Source: Hymenobacter sp. 15J16-1T3B
Lineage (GTDB): Bacteria; Bacteroidota; Bacteroidia; Cytophagales; Hymenobacteraceae
DNA length: 64,000 nucleotides
Assembly: GCF_020711235.1 (NCBI RefSeq)
Contig: NZ_JAJFAV010000003.1
Span: 248,001-312,000, forward strand
Direction of reading: 5' to 3'
The position numbers and the translations under genes were made by a program. Numbering within the stretch: position 1 is the stretch's first letter; each line of letters opens with the position of its first letter. Under the pieces are notes generated by a model. The model was not told the origin of the DNA. It saw only the letters and a program-made list of their open reading frames with translations, and did no database searches. Of this stretch, positions 1 to 9,004 are shown in pieces.

Positions 1-2
1 GG

Positions 3-230
3 GCCGAACTGATGCTGGCGCGGGTGCTCGTCAGTGCTTCGCCGCGCCTGCTCACCATGACGGCCGATGGCCAGCCGGTGGCGCTGGATTCAGCAGGCGT
101 GGGCCACGTGGCGTTCGGGGCCGGAGCGCCGCGCCGCGCCACCTGGCAGGGCCGCATTTCCTACCGCAACTACGGCCGCGACACCACGTTTCGCATCACA
201 GTGCCCTACACCGTGGGGCCCGTGAAATAG
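3..230 (+). CDS. C-terminal fragment of a secreted/Ig-like protein (GldM-like domain), 5' end outside window
   Basis: The reading frame is open from the first bases, so this is the 3' part of a gene that starts before the window; an internal ATG lies at 12. The visible ~75 residues look like one beta-sandwich domain: an ADGQPVALDSAGVG stretch, then WQGRISYRNYGRDTTF and a final VPYTVGPVK. The pattern of a glycine-closed segment, W-x-G-x-I, an aromatic G-x-D-T-T-F strand and a terminal Y-x-V resembles the Ig-like middle domain of GldM-type gliding/type IX secretion proteins. That is inference from pattern only. The protein ends right after this strand, so it is not a full-length GldM. Confidence 0.45.
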   Translation, partial: AELMLARVLVSASPRLLTMTADGQPVALDSAGVGHVAFGAGAPRRATWQGRISYRNYGRDTTFRITVPYTVGPVK

Positions 231-232
231 CG

Positions 233-1162
233 TTACGTCAGCAGCAGCGTCTTCCAGGCGTCGAGCAGGCGGCCTTCCTCCAGGAGTTTCTGCCCCAGCA
301 GCTGCAGCTGCCGGTGCTGTTCGGCGGCGTCGTGCTGGTATTTATGGAGCGTATAGGCCACCAGCGGGTCGGCGCGGTAGGCTTGCACGTCTTCGGCCGA
401 GGGCAGGGCCGCCCGCTCGATGTTGGCCAAGCGGCCGAGGTTGTTGCCGGTCAGCACCTCGGAGAGGCGGATGTGGGCCGGTAACTCGTCGATGCCGATG
501 CCCTGGTTGCGGTTGGGCTTGGGCACTTCAAACAAGCTTTCGGGAATGACGCGGCTGTACCAGTCGCCGCCGAGGCGGGCCACCGCGTCGAACTTGTGCG
601 GGTCGACGCCGCCGTTGCCGGGCAGCAGAATGTCTTCGCGAAAATGGCTCTGCACCACCCGGCAAATGACCAAGTTACCGCCGCCGTTGGAGTCGCCGAT
701 GGCAATGACCTGCTCGACCACGCACTCGAACGACACCGGGCACTCGGCCACCCGCGGCGGGCGCACCATGTCCGACGGCAGCTCCGTCAGCCCGGCTTTG
801 CCGAATTCGTTGACCTCGCGCGCGTACTCCGTGGAGGCCAGTGACATCTGCTCCACCAGCGGGTAGTCGCAGATGTTGATGACGCACTCGGGCACCTCGT
901 CGCGCACGTTGTAGAGCGTGTGCTTCTGGGTGTTGTCGCGCACGCGGTTGGCCGGCGAGAAGATGAGCGTGGCGGGGTTGGAGCTGAACACGTTGAAAAA
1001 CGAGAACGGGCTCAGGTTCACGTGGCCTTCCCGGTCGATGGTGCTGACGAAGGCAATGGGCCGCGGGGCCACGGCGCCGAGCATAAACTGGTGCCACTCG
1101 GGGCCTTTGAGCGTGCCGGGCGTGATGGTGCGAAACGAAGCGGGGGGAACGGGCAGGGGCAT
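233..1162 (-). CDS. Flavin reductase family protein (FMN-binding split-barrel)
   Basis: 309 aa from the ATG at 1162; 15 further in-frame codons upstream are probably untranslated, because the family homology starts with SFRTITPG. The flavin-reductase-like split barrel covers about residues 10-200: GAVAPRPIAFVSTIDREG near the N-terminus (the typical PRPIAxVST strand), NLSPFSFFNVFS and NPATLIFSPA for FMN contact, and an ECVINICDY strand. The C-terminal ~100 residues are mostly helical and unassigned. Such proteins bind FMN and reduce it or use it on small substrates; the substrate cannot be read here. The gene is monocistronic, about 80 nt from the next gene on the same strand. Confidence 0.82.
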   Translation of the reverse strand: MPLPVPPASFRTITPGTLKGPEWHQFMLGAVAPRPIAFVSTIDREGHVNLSPFSFFNVFSSNPATLIFSPANRVRDNTQKHTLYNVRDEVPECVINICDYPLVEQMSLASTEYAREVNEFGKAGLTELPSDMVRPPRVAECPVSFECVVEQVIAIGDSNGGGNLVICRVVQSHFREDILLPGNGGVDPHKFDAVARLGGDWYSRVIPESLFEVPKPNRNQGIGIDELPAHIRLSEVLTGNNLGRLANIERAALPSAEDVQAYRADPLVAYTLHKYQHDAAEQHRQLQLLGQKLLEEGRLLDAWKTLLLT

Positions 1163-1243
1163 GGCAGCGGGTTGGTTCGGCGGCCGAAGTTCGGAGGTTG
1201 GCCGCAATTAGCCCACTCCGCGTCTGCCGGCGCGGCCCGCAGG

Positions 1244-2593
1244 CTAGCGGGCCAGGCTCAGCGTGCTGCTGCCGGCGGCCACGCGCTTGCCCGCTTTGCG
1301 CTGCCCGCGGTGCTGTTTGAGAAAGGCCTCCGCCTCTTCGGCCATGTCCGATGCCGGCTCGGCCTGGGCCCGCACCAAGCTGAAATAGCGCGCCGCCACC
1401 GGCCAGTTCTGCTCTTGCTCGGCCAGCTTGGCCAGGTTCCAGGTGGCGTGCAGGTAGTAGCCGCCCTGCGTGTCGCCGGTGCTTTCGGCGAAGACCACGC
1501 AGCGCTGGTACAGCTCCTTGGCCCGGGCCGCGTCCTTGTACTTGTACTGCGTCAGGTAGCCCAGAAAGTAGCTGGCGTAGCGGCCGCTGATGGCTTCGTA
1601 GCCGGGCAACCCGCGGTTGAGCTTGTCGAGAATGTCGCGGCTGACCTGCTCACACTCGCGGATGTAGCCCTGGTTAAAGCACAGCTGCGCGTAGAAACGC
1701 TGGAAGTAGGCGTTGTCGGGGTACTTCGTGGCCAGGGCGCGGGCCAGGGGCAGGGCCTCGTGGGCGCGGTGCTGCTCGAAGCAGGTAATCTGCAGCAGAA
1801 AGTACTGCGCTTCCTGGGCCGTGTAAAAGCCGTTGGCGGCCACGCTGCGCAGCTGCTGCAGGCCCAGCTGCTGGTTGCCCTTGGGGAAAAACAGCAGCAC
1901 CGGCTTGAGCAGCGGATAGTGTTCGGCTATCCAGGGCGCGTAGTAGTTCAGCAGGCCCTGCCCGAACTGAAACTCGGGGCTGAGGCTGTTGGCTTCCTGG
2001 TTTTTGGCCAGGTACTCCAGGGCCCGCTTGCTGCTGAGCGTGGCGCGGGTCCAGTTGCGGCGCTCCGCGTTCAGGCGGGCGTCGAAGCTGTAGGCGGCAG
2101 CGAGGAAAAAGCTGGCCTCGTAGTTCTGCTCGTTTTGCTCGTAAAGGCGCTCGGCCTTGGTAATGGCCGTGTCCATGTAGGCCAGGAAAGGCCGGTCGTA
2201 GCTGCTGCTGCGCAGCTGCGAGGGCAGCATTTTCCACCACTGCTCCAGGCCCAGCAGAAAGTAGGGCAGGGGGTGCTCGGGGTAGCGCCGGCGCAGGGAG
2301 CGAAACTGCTTTTCGGCCCGCTCGTGCTTGAAGTTGTAGAGGTTGTCGACGGCGCCCTCCAGCTCCAGGCGGATGTCCGGGTTCAGCAGCAGCCAGCCGC
2401 TGACGGCCGTCGGCGCCACGTCGATGTTGGCCAGTTCTACGGGCTGGGCGGGCACTAGTGTGCTGTCGTGCTGGGCCGCCGCGGGCCGCGGGCTTAGCGC
2501 CGCCAGCCCCAGCAACACCAGCCAGACGGCGCAAGGCCACCCCTTACCAGCCAGCCAACCACGAAAAGCAACGCACGGGTAGAGTGTACTCAT
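1244..2593 (-). CDS. Secreted tetratricopeptide-repeat protein
   Basis: 449 aa. The N-terminus has a signal peptide: a hydrophobic run WPCAVWLVLLGLAAL followed by RPAAAQ, a likely cleavage site near residue 41. The mature part is alpha-helical with irregular TPR-like units, for example NFKHERAEKQFRSLRRRYPEHPLPYFLLGL, AQEAQYFLLQITCFEQHRAHEALPLARALATKYPDN and the terminal unit that includes WPVAARYFSLVRAQAEP. TPRs mediate protein contacts; no enzymatic motif is seen. Proteins of this layout are common in Bacteroidota envelopes and usually lack an assigned function. An alternative start further in would remove the signal peptide. Confidence 0.75.
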   Translation of the reverse strand: MSTLYPCVAFRGWLAGKGWPCAVWLVLLGLAALSPRPAAAQHDSTLVPAQPVELANIDVAPTAVSGWLLLNPDIRLELEGAVDNLYNFKHERAEKQFRSLRRRYPEHPLPYFLLGLEQWWKMLPSQLRSSSYDRPFLAYMDTAITKAERLYEQNEQNYEASFFLAAAYSFDARLNAERRNWTRATLSSKRALEYLAKNQEANSLSPEFQFGQGLLNYYAPWIAEHYPLLKPVLLFFPKGNQQLGLQQLRSVAANGFYTAQEAQYFLLQITCFEQHRAHEALPLARALATKYPDNAYFQRFYAQLCFNQGYIRECEQVSRDILDKLNRGLPGYEAISGRYASYFLGYLTQYKYKDAARAKELYQRCVVFAESTGDTQGGYYLHATWNLAKLAEQEQNWPVAARYFSLVRAQAEPASDMAEEAEAFLKQHRGQRKAGKRVAAGSSTLSLAR

Positions 2594-3067
2594 ACAGTAA
2601 CGGGTAAAGCGGGCCGGGTGGGGTAGAAGGTAGGTCGATGCGGTGCAGTTGGTATTTTACCTAGCTGGGTCTGATTGGGGTAGGGCGGAAGAGAAGCCGA
2701 TAAAGGCCACTTTCGCAGGCAGCACCGTGCAGACACAGTCTTGGTTTTGCAAAGCTAATTACTTGTTTTTGATGTTGTACGGCCTGGCTTCCCCGGAAAG
2801 CCAATAAATCAGAAGTTTAAATGATTCCTATAAGTTTATAGGGTAAAAGTCCAGCAAAAGGCACTTGATTCCGCAAATGGGAAATTGCCTTATTTTGGGA
2901 CAAGGAAAATAGGTTGGGCCAACGCCCGTGGGTAAATGCTCGCATTGTTGGATACTAGGCCGGCGTTCCGGGCGTTCCGCAACGAGCCGCAACCCGCCCC
3001 GCTAGCCGGCTGCCGCAGTGCTTACGGAGTTACAGCAACCGGCGGATTTACCTCTTCTACCAAACTG
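2594..3067. other. Intergenic region, AT-rich centre, no gene seen
   Basis: 474 bp between a divergent pair (TPR gene leftwards, M28 peptidase rightwards). Positions about 2740-2910 are clearly more AT-rich than the neighbours, as expected for a promoter region. A short imperfect hairpin (CCTATA-AGTT-TATAGG, near 2827-2842) is present. No perfect TAnnTTTG box, tRNA or plausible small ORF was found. Confidence 0.6.
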
Positions 3068-3988
3068 ATGAATTGTCGTGTACTGCTGCTGGCGCTACCC
3101 CTGCTGGGGGGCCGCCTTGTAGCCCCGGCGGCCCCGGCCGATACGCTTCGCCTGCGCCGGCACCTGACGTATTTGGTGTCTACGCCGCAACCGCGCAATT
3201 ACCAGCACGTGGCCGTGCTCGATTCGGTGGCGGCCTACCTCGGCCGCGAGATGCGCCGCAGCGGGGCCCGCGTAGCGGAGCAGCCCTACGACGTGGACGG
3301 GCGCACCTACCGCAACGTCGTGGCCTCGTTCGGGCCCGAGGCCGGGCCGCGCCTCGTGGTAGGGGCGCACTACGACGTGTGCGGCGACCAGCCCGGCGCC
3401 GACGACAACGGCTCGGGCGTGGCCGCGTTGCTGGAGCTGGGCCGCTTGCTGGGGCAACAGCCGGCACTGGCGCAGCGCATCGACCTGGTGGCCTACACTT
3501 TGGAAGAGCCGCCGTACTTCCGCACCCGACGCATGGGCAGCTACGTGCACGCCCAATCCCTGCACGCGGCCCGGGTGCCCGTGCGCGGCATGGTAGCGCT
3601 GGAAATGCTCGGCTACTACGACGACCGGCCGGGCTCCCAGCACTACCCCTTCGGCCCGCTGCAGCTGCTCTACGGCGGGCGTGGCAACTACGTCACGGCC
3701 GTGCGCAAGCTGGGTGGCGGGCGGTTTGCCCGGCAGTTCAGCCGCCACTATGACCGCGCCGCCGGCCTGCCCGTGAAACGCTTCATTGGCCCGGCCTGGT
3801 TGCCCGGCGTCGACTTTTCCGACCACCTCAACTACTGGCAATTCGGCTACTCGGCCCTGCTGCTGACCGACACGGCCTTTTACCGCAACCGCAACTACCA
3901 CCGCGCCGCCGACTCCCTGGAAAAGCTGGACCTCGGCCGCTTGGCCCTGGCTACGGATGCCGTGCTGGCCGCTTTGCTGCGGATGTAA
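3068..3988 (+). CDS. M28-family zinc aminopeptidase, secreted
   Basis: 306 aa from ATG 3068; an open frame runs upstream to 2936, but ATG 3068 directly precedes a signal peptide (MNCRVLLLALPLLGG...APAAPAD). The M28 core is clear: VVGAHYDV (His101, Asp103), ADDNGSGVAALLELG (bridging Asp112), the Glu pair in YTLEEPPY (146-147), VDFSDHLNYW and a late His in NYHRAADS. These match the two-zinc ligands and the general-base Glu of bacterial leucyl aminopeptidases. Expected role: hydrolysis of N-terminal residues from peptides in the periplasm or outside. The length is close to the minimal catalytic domain, with no PA domain, unlike the second M28 protein at 47895-49286. Confidence 0.88.
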   Translation: MNCRVLLLALPLLGGRLVAPAAPADTLRLRRHLTYLVSTPQPRNYQHVAVLDSVAAYLGREMRRSGARVAEQPYDVDGRTYRNVVASFGPEAGPRLVVGAHYDVCGDQPGADDNGSGVAALLELGRLLGQQPALAQRIDLVAYTLEEPPYFRTRRMGSYVHAQSLHAARVPVRGMVALEMLGYYDDRPGSQHYPFGPLQLLYGGRGNYVTAVRKLGGGRFARQFSRHYDRAAGLPVKRFIGPAWLPGVDFSDHLNYWQFGYSALLLTDTAFYRNRNYHRAADSLEKLDLGRLALATDAVLAALLRM

Positions 3989-3996
3989 CGCGCGGG

Positions 3997-4590
3997 TCAG
4001 GCCGGGGCCGTCCCTACCCACACGAGGCCGCGGTGCAGCCAGTAGAGCGTGTCGCCGTCGGGGCGGGCTTCGGTGAAGTAGCGGCGGCCCTGTAGGTGGC
4101 GCGCCAGTGCCGCGGGGTGCTCCCAGTCGGAGGCGTCGAAGCTCGGGTAGTAGTTGTCGTAGGCTTGCCAGCGCAGCTGCCCGGCGCCCGACGTGCGGCG
4201 AAGCAGTTCGGGCAGGGGCGGCTGCGGCTCTAGCGGCTCCCCGAAGAACTGCTCGTAGCGCGTCTGCTGCTGCCGAATTGCCACGAGTACTGCGGATTCG
4301 CGGAATTCCAGCTCGAACACCCAGACGGCCAGGTAATACGATTCGGGGCATTTCACCAACTCGGCCTGCCAGCGGCTGTATGTTGCCAACAAACCCTGCA
4401 CCACTTCCACCTGGAACGGCAGCGGTGGGTTGCTGGCGTGCGACATGCCCCGCCACGGAGCCAGGCCTACCCGGGCGTAGTCGTGGTGGTAGCTGGACAA
4501 CATTGATAGGGTTAAGGGCTGCGGCTGGCTGGCGTCCCGTTGAAACCGGCGGAAGTGACGCCGCAGCCCTCGTACTTTCTTTGGGCGCAT
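3997..4590 (-). CDS. Hypothetical protein, convergent with the M28 gene
   Basis: 197 aa from ATG 4590; an upstream ATG at 4620 adds ten less plausible residues. Not recognised. It begins with a basic stretch (RPKKVRGLRRHFRRFQRD) and has no signal peptide or membrane helix, so it is probably cytoplasmic. The middle is rich in Trp/Tyr/Glu (ESYYLAVWVFELEFRESAVL) and the end has GDTLYWLHRGLVWVG. The acidic, aromatic composition and normal codon use make it a credible gene. Its stop lies 8 bp from the stop of the convergent M28 gene. No operon partner is apparent. Confidence 0.6.
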   Translation of the reverse strand: MRPKKVRGLRRHFRRFQRDASQPQPLTLSMLSSYHHDYARVGLAPWRGMSHASNPPLPFQVEVVQGLLATYSRWQAELVKCPESYYLAVWVFELEFRESAVLVAIRQQQTRYEQFFGEPLEPQPPLPELLRRTSGAGQLRWQAYDNYYPSFDASDWEHPAALARHLQGRRYFTEARPDGDTLYWLHRGLVWVGTAPA

Positions 4591-4855
4591 AAGCGACAAA
4601 CATAAGGCAGACCGGAACACATGGCGGTTTCAGCGGCTCGGTTTCGCTTATCTGATGAACAGGCTGCGGGTAGGAAAGCCCCGTTGGCTGACGAGCCGCT
4701 TGTAAGCGCCCGGATGCCCACGCAACATCGGCTGCGGGCCTGGCGCAACCGTTTCTGATAGGTTTTGGTAGGCCGAATAGGAGAGTACAGGCGGGTTTGG
4801 GGCGGGGCGCGTGTACATTGGTGGGCACGTCCTTTCCACCAAGCACCCGCACTCC

Positions 4856-6349
4856 ATGCATTCCCAGCTCCCGCACCGCGCCCCGGCCACCGAGGCCCGG
4901 GCTTCCGGCGCCGCGCCGGCCGCCGCCCACGACAACAACACGGTGCCCGTCGGCAAAATCTGGCAGGTCATCACCGCCTCCTCGGTGGGCACCGTCATCG
5001 AGTGGTACGACTTCTACATCTTCGGCTCCCTGGCCGCCATCATCGGGCCGGTGTTGTTCGGCTCGCAGGGCAAACCCGAAGACACCCTGCTCGGGGCCCT
5101 GGCCGTGTTCGGGGCGGGCTTTATCGTGCGGCCGTTCGGGGCGGTGTTCTTCGGCCGCATCGGCGACATGATCGGGCGCAAGTACACCTTCCTGCTCACC
5201 CTGCTCATCATGGGCGGCGCCACCGTCGTCACGGGCCTGATTCCGAGCTACGACTCCATCGGGGTGGCCGCGCCGCTCATCGTGCTGGTGCTGCGCCTGC
5301 TGCAGGGCCTGGCGCTGGGCGGGGAGTACGGCGGCGCGGCTACCTACGTGGCCGAATACTCGCCCGATAAAAAGCGCGGCTACTTCACCAGCTACATCCA
5401 GATTACGGCCACCGCCGGCCTGGTGCTCAGCATTCTGGTCATCGTGCTGACCAAGAAAGCCATGCCCGACGCGGCCTTTAAGGAGTGGGGCTGGCGCATT
5501 CCCTTTCTGCTCTCGGCCCTGCTGATTGTGGCCTCCTACTACATCCGCCGCCGCCTGCACGAGTCGCCCTTGTTTGCCAAAGCCAAGGCCGAAGGGCGCA
5601 CCAGCCAGCACCCGCTGCGCGAGTCGTTTGCCAATCCCGTCAACCGCCGCCTCGTGCTCATTGCCCTGTTCGGCGCCACCATGGGGCAGGGCGTGGTGTT
5701 CTACACCTCGCAGTTCTACGCCTACTCCTTTATGCAGAACACGCTCAAGCTCGACCTCGTCGACGCGAGCATCGTGCTCGTGGCGGCCATGGTGCTGGCC
5801 ACGCCCTTGTTCGTGTACTTCGGCTCCCTGTCCGACCGCATCGGGCGCAAGCGCATCATCATGACCGGCATGCTCTGCGCGGCCCTCTTTACCGTGCCGC
5901 TGTTCTACGGCCTGCAGGCCTACGCCGGCCCGCTGACGGAAACCACGCCCGCCACGGTGGACGCGGCCGGCAAAACGGTGGCCGCCGTGCAAAAGGCCCT
6001 TACGCCCAACCTGCCGATGATGACCGCGCTGACTTTCTGCCTGGTCTTGTTCGTGACGATGGTCTACGGCCCGATTGCGGCGTACCTGGTGGAGCTGTTC
6101 CCGACCAAAGTGCGCTACACCTCGCTGTCGGTGCCCTACCACATCGGCAACGGGGTGTTCGGCGGCTTCGTGCCGCTGGTGGCCACCTGGATTGCGGTGT
6201 GGGCCAAGGCCCAGCCCGAAGGCTCGTTTTTCCAGCAGCACGCCTCGTTGTCGGGGCTGATTTACCCGGTGGTTATTGCCCTGGTCTGCTGGGTTATCGG
6301 CTCGGCGCTGATGAAGGACGTGCGCGGCGTGAAGCTGATTGAGGAATAA
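4856..6349 (+). CDS. MFS transporter, metabolite:H+ symporter (MHS) family
   Basis: 497 aa from ATG 4856; 15 upstream in-frame codons are unlikely to be used. About 12 membrane segments. MHS hallmarks: SSVGTVIEWYDFYIFGSLAA in TM1, RPFGAVFFGRIGDMIGRK (the conserved GDxxGRK loop 2-3), LRLLQGLALGGEYGGAATYVAE in TM4 and LSDRIGRKRI in the 8-9 loop. The subfamily contains ProP, KgtP, ShiA and CitA, which import osmolytes or organic acids with protons. The substrate is not readable, though acs lies downstream and an organic acid would fit. A loop of ~35 residues before TM10 is longer than usual. A strong hairpin follows the stop. Confidence 0.85.
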   Translation: MHSQLPHRAPATEARASGAAPAAAHDNNTVPVGKIWQVITASSVGTVIEWYDFYIFGSLAAIIGPVLFGSQGKPEDTLLGALAVFGAGFIVRPFGAVFFGRIGDMIGRKYTFLLTLLIMGGATVVTGLIPSYDSIGVAAPLIVLVLRLLQGLALGGEYGGAATYVAEYSPDKKRGYFTSYIQITATAGLVLSILVIVLTKKAMPDAAFKEWGWRIPFLLSALLIVASYYIRRRLHESPLFAKAKAEGRTSQHPLRESFANPVNRRLVLIALFGATMGQGVVFYTSQFYAYSFMQNTLKLDLVDASIVLVAAMVLATPLFVYFGSLSDRIGRKRIIMTGMLCAALFTVPLFYGLQAYAGPLTETTPATVDAAGKTVAAVQKALTPNLPMMTALTFCLVLFVTMVYGPIAAYLVELFPTKVRYTSLSVPYHIGNGVFGGFVPLVATWIAVWAKAQPEGSFFQQHASLSGLIYPVVIALVCWVIGSALMKDVRGVKLIEE

Positions 6350-6352
6350 GCC

Positions 6353-6383
6353 CGATGAGACGCATTCTTGCGTCTTCTCATCG
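6353..6383 (+). terminator. Hairpin terminator after the MFS gene
   Basis: Inverted repeat CGATGAGACGCA / TGCGTCTTCTCATCG (6353-6364 and 6369-6383) with a TTCT loop and a 3-nt bulge in the right arm, four bases after the TAA. No U-tract follows. Confidence 0.7.
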
Positions 6384-6520
6384 TCCACGCCGTGTAGGTG
6401 TTGACCGGACCATACCGGGTCGTTCCACGACGAGAGGCCCGGGGCGTCTCTTCATCATTCTGGTAGCCATTTACACAGACGCTTGGGCTTAGTCAACTCA
6501 TCGTATGAGCCCGCTCCACC

Positions 6521-6822
6521 TTCTTAAGAAGCGCGCGAGACGCTCTTAGAAGCACGCGAAACCGTCTTAGAAACTGTTGAACGGACGTAGAAGCGAGCGA
6601 AACCGTCTTAGAAGCTGTCGGACGTTCTTAGAAGCCTGCGGGTCCGTCTTAGAAGCGCGCGAAACGGACGTAGAAGCATGCGAAACGCTCTTAGAAGCGT
6701 GCGCAACCTTCTTAGAAGCCGTTTGACGGACGTAGAAGTGCGCTGAACCGACGTAGAAGTGGGCGGGGCCGCCACGAGCCATTCTGCGACTTCCGCCCCA
6801 CATTCTGCGACGATTCTTCACC
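6521..6822. repeat. Degenerate tandem array with 21-bp period
   Basis: About a dozen units carry the core TAGAAG. The AGAAG start positions are 6527, 6548, 6569, 6589, 6610, 6630, 6651, 6672, 6693, 6714, 6734 and 6755, so the step is 20-21 bp throughout. Two unit types alternate irregularly: one with CTTAGAAGC and one with GACGTAGAAG; GCGAAA often follows. Two more units, again 21 bp apart, appear in the opposite sense as ATTCTGCGAC at 6781 and 6802. The array sits between the MFS terminator and the acs start. It contains no gene on the + strand. The regular period fits two helical turns, so phased protein binding or a slippage-prone minisatellite are both possible. Confidence 0.8.
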
Positions 6823-6875
6823 CACGGCCCAGCCGGTTTTTGTAAACTGCCGCCCCCAATACCAATCAACGCCTC

Positions 6876-8795
6876 ATGCCTGCCACTCATCCGCGCATCC
6901 GCTCCATCGAAGACTACCACACCGCTTACCGCCGCAGCGTGGACGAGCCCGACGCGTTTTGGGCCGAAGTCGCCGAGCCCTTCACCTGGCGCCGCAAGTG
7001 GGATACGGTGCGCGGCGGCGAGTTTTCGCCCGCCGGCCGCAGCACTTGGTTCGACGGCGCCCGCCTCAACATCACCGAGAACTGCCTGGACCGGCACCTG
7101 GCCCTGCGCGGCAACAAGCTGGCCATTATCTGGGAGCCCAACGACCCCAAGCAGCGCCACCTGCGCCTGACCTACCGCGAGCTGCACCAGGAAGTGTGCC
7201 GCTTTGCCAACGTGCTCCACAACCTCGGCGTGGAGAAAGGGGACCGGGTGTGCCTCTACCTGCCCATGATTCCGCAGCTGGCCATTGCCGTGTTGGCCTG
7301 CGCCCGCATCGGCGCCATTCACTCGGTCATCTTCGCCGGCTTCAGCAGCACCGCCATTGCCGACCGCGTCAACGACGCCGAGGCCGCCTTCGTCATCACC
7401 GCCGACGGGCTCAACCGCGGCCCCAAGCAGATTCCGGTGAAGCGCGTGGTGGACGAGGCGCTGGTGCACTGCCCCTCGGTGCGCAAGGTGCTGGTGGTGG
7501 AGCACCTGGGCTGGCCGGTGCACATGCACGAAGGCCGCGACGTGTGGTACCACGAGGAAGCCGAGGGCGTGGCCAAAACCTGCCCGGCCGAGGAAATGGC
7601 CGCCGAAGACCCGCTGTTCATTCTCTACACCTCCGGCTCGACGGGCAAGCCCAAGGGCGTGGTGCACAGCACCGCCGGCTACATGGTCTGGGCCGACTAC
7701 ACCTTCCGCAACGTGTTTCAGGTGGAGGAAAACGACGTGTACTGGTGCACCGCCGACATCGGCTGGGTGACGGGCCACTCGTACCTGCTCTACGGCCCGC
7801 TGCTGGCCGGTAGCACCTCGCTCATGTTCGAGGGCGTGCCCACCTACCCCGACGCCGGCCGCTTCTGGGAGGTCATCGACAAGCACTCGGTGAGCATTTT
7901 CTACACCGCCCCCACGGCCATCCGCTCTTTGATGGCCGCCCCGCTCGACAACGTGCTCAGCTACTCGCTCGACTCGCTGCGGGTGCTCGGCTCGGTGGGC
8001 GAGCCCATCAACGAGGAAGCCTGGTACTGGTACTACCAGCACGTGGGCAAGGAGCGCTGCCCGGTGGTGGATACCTGGTGGCAGACGGAAACGGCAGGCA
8101 TCATGATTTCGGCGCTGGCGGGCATCACCCCCAGCAAGCCCGCCCACGCCGGCCTGCCGCTGCCGGGCGTGCAGCCGGTGCTGCTCACCCAGGAAGGCCA
8201 GGAAATCGAGGGCAACGACCAAGAGGGCTACCTGGCCATCAAGGCCTCGTGGCCGGGCGTCATCCGCACCACCTGGGGCGACCATGAGCGCGCCGAGCAA
8301 ACCTATTTCCGGCCCTACCCGGGCTACTACTTCACCGGCGACGGCGCCCGCCGCGACGAGCAGGGACTCTACCGCATCATCGGCCGCGTCGACGACGTCA
8401 TCAACGTGTCGGGCCACCGCTTCGGCACCGCCGAAATCGAAAACGCCATCAACCAGAACGCGCACGTGGTGGAGTCGGCGGTGGTGGGCTTTCCGCACGA
8501 CGTGAAGGGGCAGGGCATCTACGCCTACGTCATCCTGCAAAACGGCGTGCCTGCCAAGGACACCGAGCGGCAGCACATCGAAGCCAGCGTGATTGAAACC
8601 GTGGTGGCCGAAATCGGCAAAATTGCCCGCCCCGACAAGATTCAGATTGTGTCGGGCCTGCCCAAGACGCGCTCCGGCAAAATCATGCGCCGCATCCTGC
8701 GCAAAGTGGCCGAGGGCGAAACCAGCAACCTCGGCGACACCACGACCCTGCTCGACCCGGGCGTGGTCGACGAAATCATCAGCGGCCGAAAATAG
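6876..8795 (+). CDS. acs: Acetate--CoA ligase (acetyl-CoA synthetase)
   Basis: 639 aa, close to the usual ~650. It makes acetyl-CoA from acetate, ATP and CoA through acetyl-adenylate. Visible: N-terminal ACAS domain (FWAEVAEPFTWRRKWDTV), the adenylation P-loop YTSGSTGKPKG (251-261), DTWWQTETAGIM (acetate pocket, with the conserved Trp), the hinge region near GRVDDVINVSGHR, and the C-terminal SGKIMRR with Lys602, the residue acetylated in other Acs enzymes and needed for adenylation. Cytoplasmic. A single gene ended by a strong bidirectional terminator. The 21-bp repeat array lies just upstream and could contain its control region; no perfect -7 box was seen. Confidence 0.96.
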   Translation: MPATHPRIRSIEDYHTAYRRSVDEPDAFWAEVAEPFTWRRKWDTVRGGEFSPAGRSTWFDGARLNITENCLDRHLALRGNKLAIIWEPNDPKQRHLRLTYRELHQEVCRFANVLHNLGVEKGDRVCLYLPMIPQLAIAVLACARIGAIHSVIFAGFSSTAIADRVNDAEAAFVITADGLNRGPKQIPVKRVVDEALVHCPSVRKVLVVEHLGWPVHMHEGRDVWYHEEAEGVAKTCPAEEMAAEDPLFILYTSGSTGKPKGVVHSTAGYMVWADYTFRNVFQVEENDVYWCTADIGWVTGHSYLLYGPLLAGSTSLMFEGVPTYPDAGRFWEVIDKHSVSIFYTAPTAIRSLMAAPLDNVLSYSLDSLRVLGSVGEPINEEAWYWYYQHVGKERCPVVDTWWQTETAGIMISALAGITPSKPAHAGLPLPGVQPVLLTQEGQEIEGNDQEGYLAIKASWPGVIRTTWGDHERAEQTYFRPYPGYYFTGDGARRDEQGLYRIIGRVDDVINVSGHRFGTAEIENAINQNAHVVESAVVGFPHDVKGQGIYAYVILQNGVPAKDTERQHIEASVIETVVAEIGKIARPDKIQIVSGLPKTRSGKIMRRILRKVAEGETSNLGDTTTLLDPGVVDEIISGRK

Positions 8796-8810
8796 AAGCC
8801 GGCTCACCCC

Positions 8811-8884
8811 GCCGTCCTTGCGAGCGAACCGAAGGTTGACGTAGTCAAGCGCGGCACCCGCAGGAAGGCGTAGTCAATCCTTCC
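8811..8884 (+). repeat. REP-like interspersed repeat, copy 1
   Basis: Begins GCCGTCCTTGCGAGCGAACC and ends GTAGTCAATCCTTCC. Matches the reverse complement of 9005-9062 at both ends, with a ~13-bp insertion in the middle. This belongs to the GTCATTGCGAG...AAGCAATCC type of intergenic repeat widely scattered in Bacteroidota genomes. Confidence 0.7.
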
Positions 8885-8920
8885 CCTCGCGGCACAAACG
8901 GCACGACTGGCAGGAGCAAA

Positions 8921-8970
8921 AAAACAGCAGCGCCCGAGACTGATGCTACAGTTTCGGGCGCTGCTGTTTT
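8921..8970. terminator. Bidirectional intrinsic terminator between acs and the delta-60 gene
   Basis: 19-bp stem AAAACAGCAGCGCCCGAGA / TTTCGGGCGCTGCTGTTTT (8921-8939 and 8952-8970) with one G-T pair, a 12-nt loop, an A-tract on the left and a T-tract on the right. It can end transcripts from both convergent genes. Confidence 0.9.
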
Positions 8971-9004
8971 CGGTCAAGAAGAATTGCGTCGGCGTTGCTT
9001 CTAG

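Noticed and set aside
3095-6388. 1097-aa minus-strand open frame
   Set aside because: It is antisense to the M28 and MFS genes and crosses their terminator. The composition is that of a GC-rich shadow frame, with no domain.
6521-6822. CRISPR array
   Set aside because: The period is 21 bp with degenerate units and no constant repeat or distinct spacers; no cas genes.
6567-8807. 746-aa minus-strand open frame ending in heptad-like ASK repeats
   Set aside because: Antisense to acs. The repeated residues come from the 21-bp DNA repeats, not from a protein.
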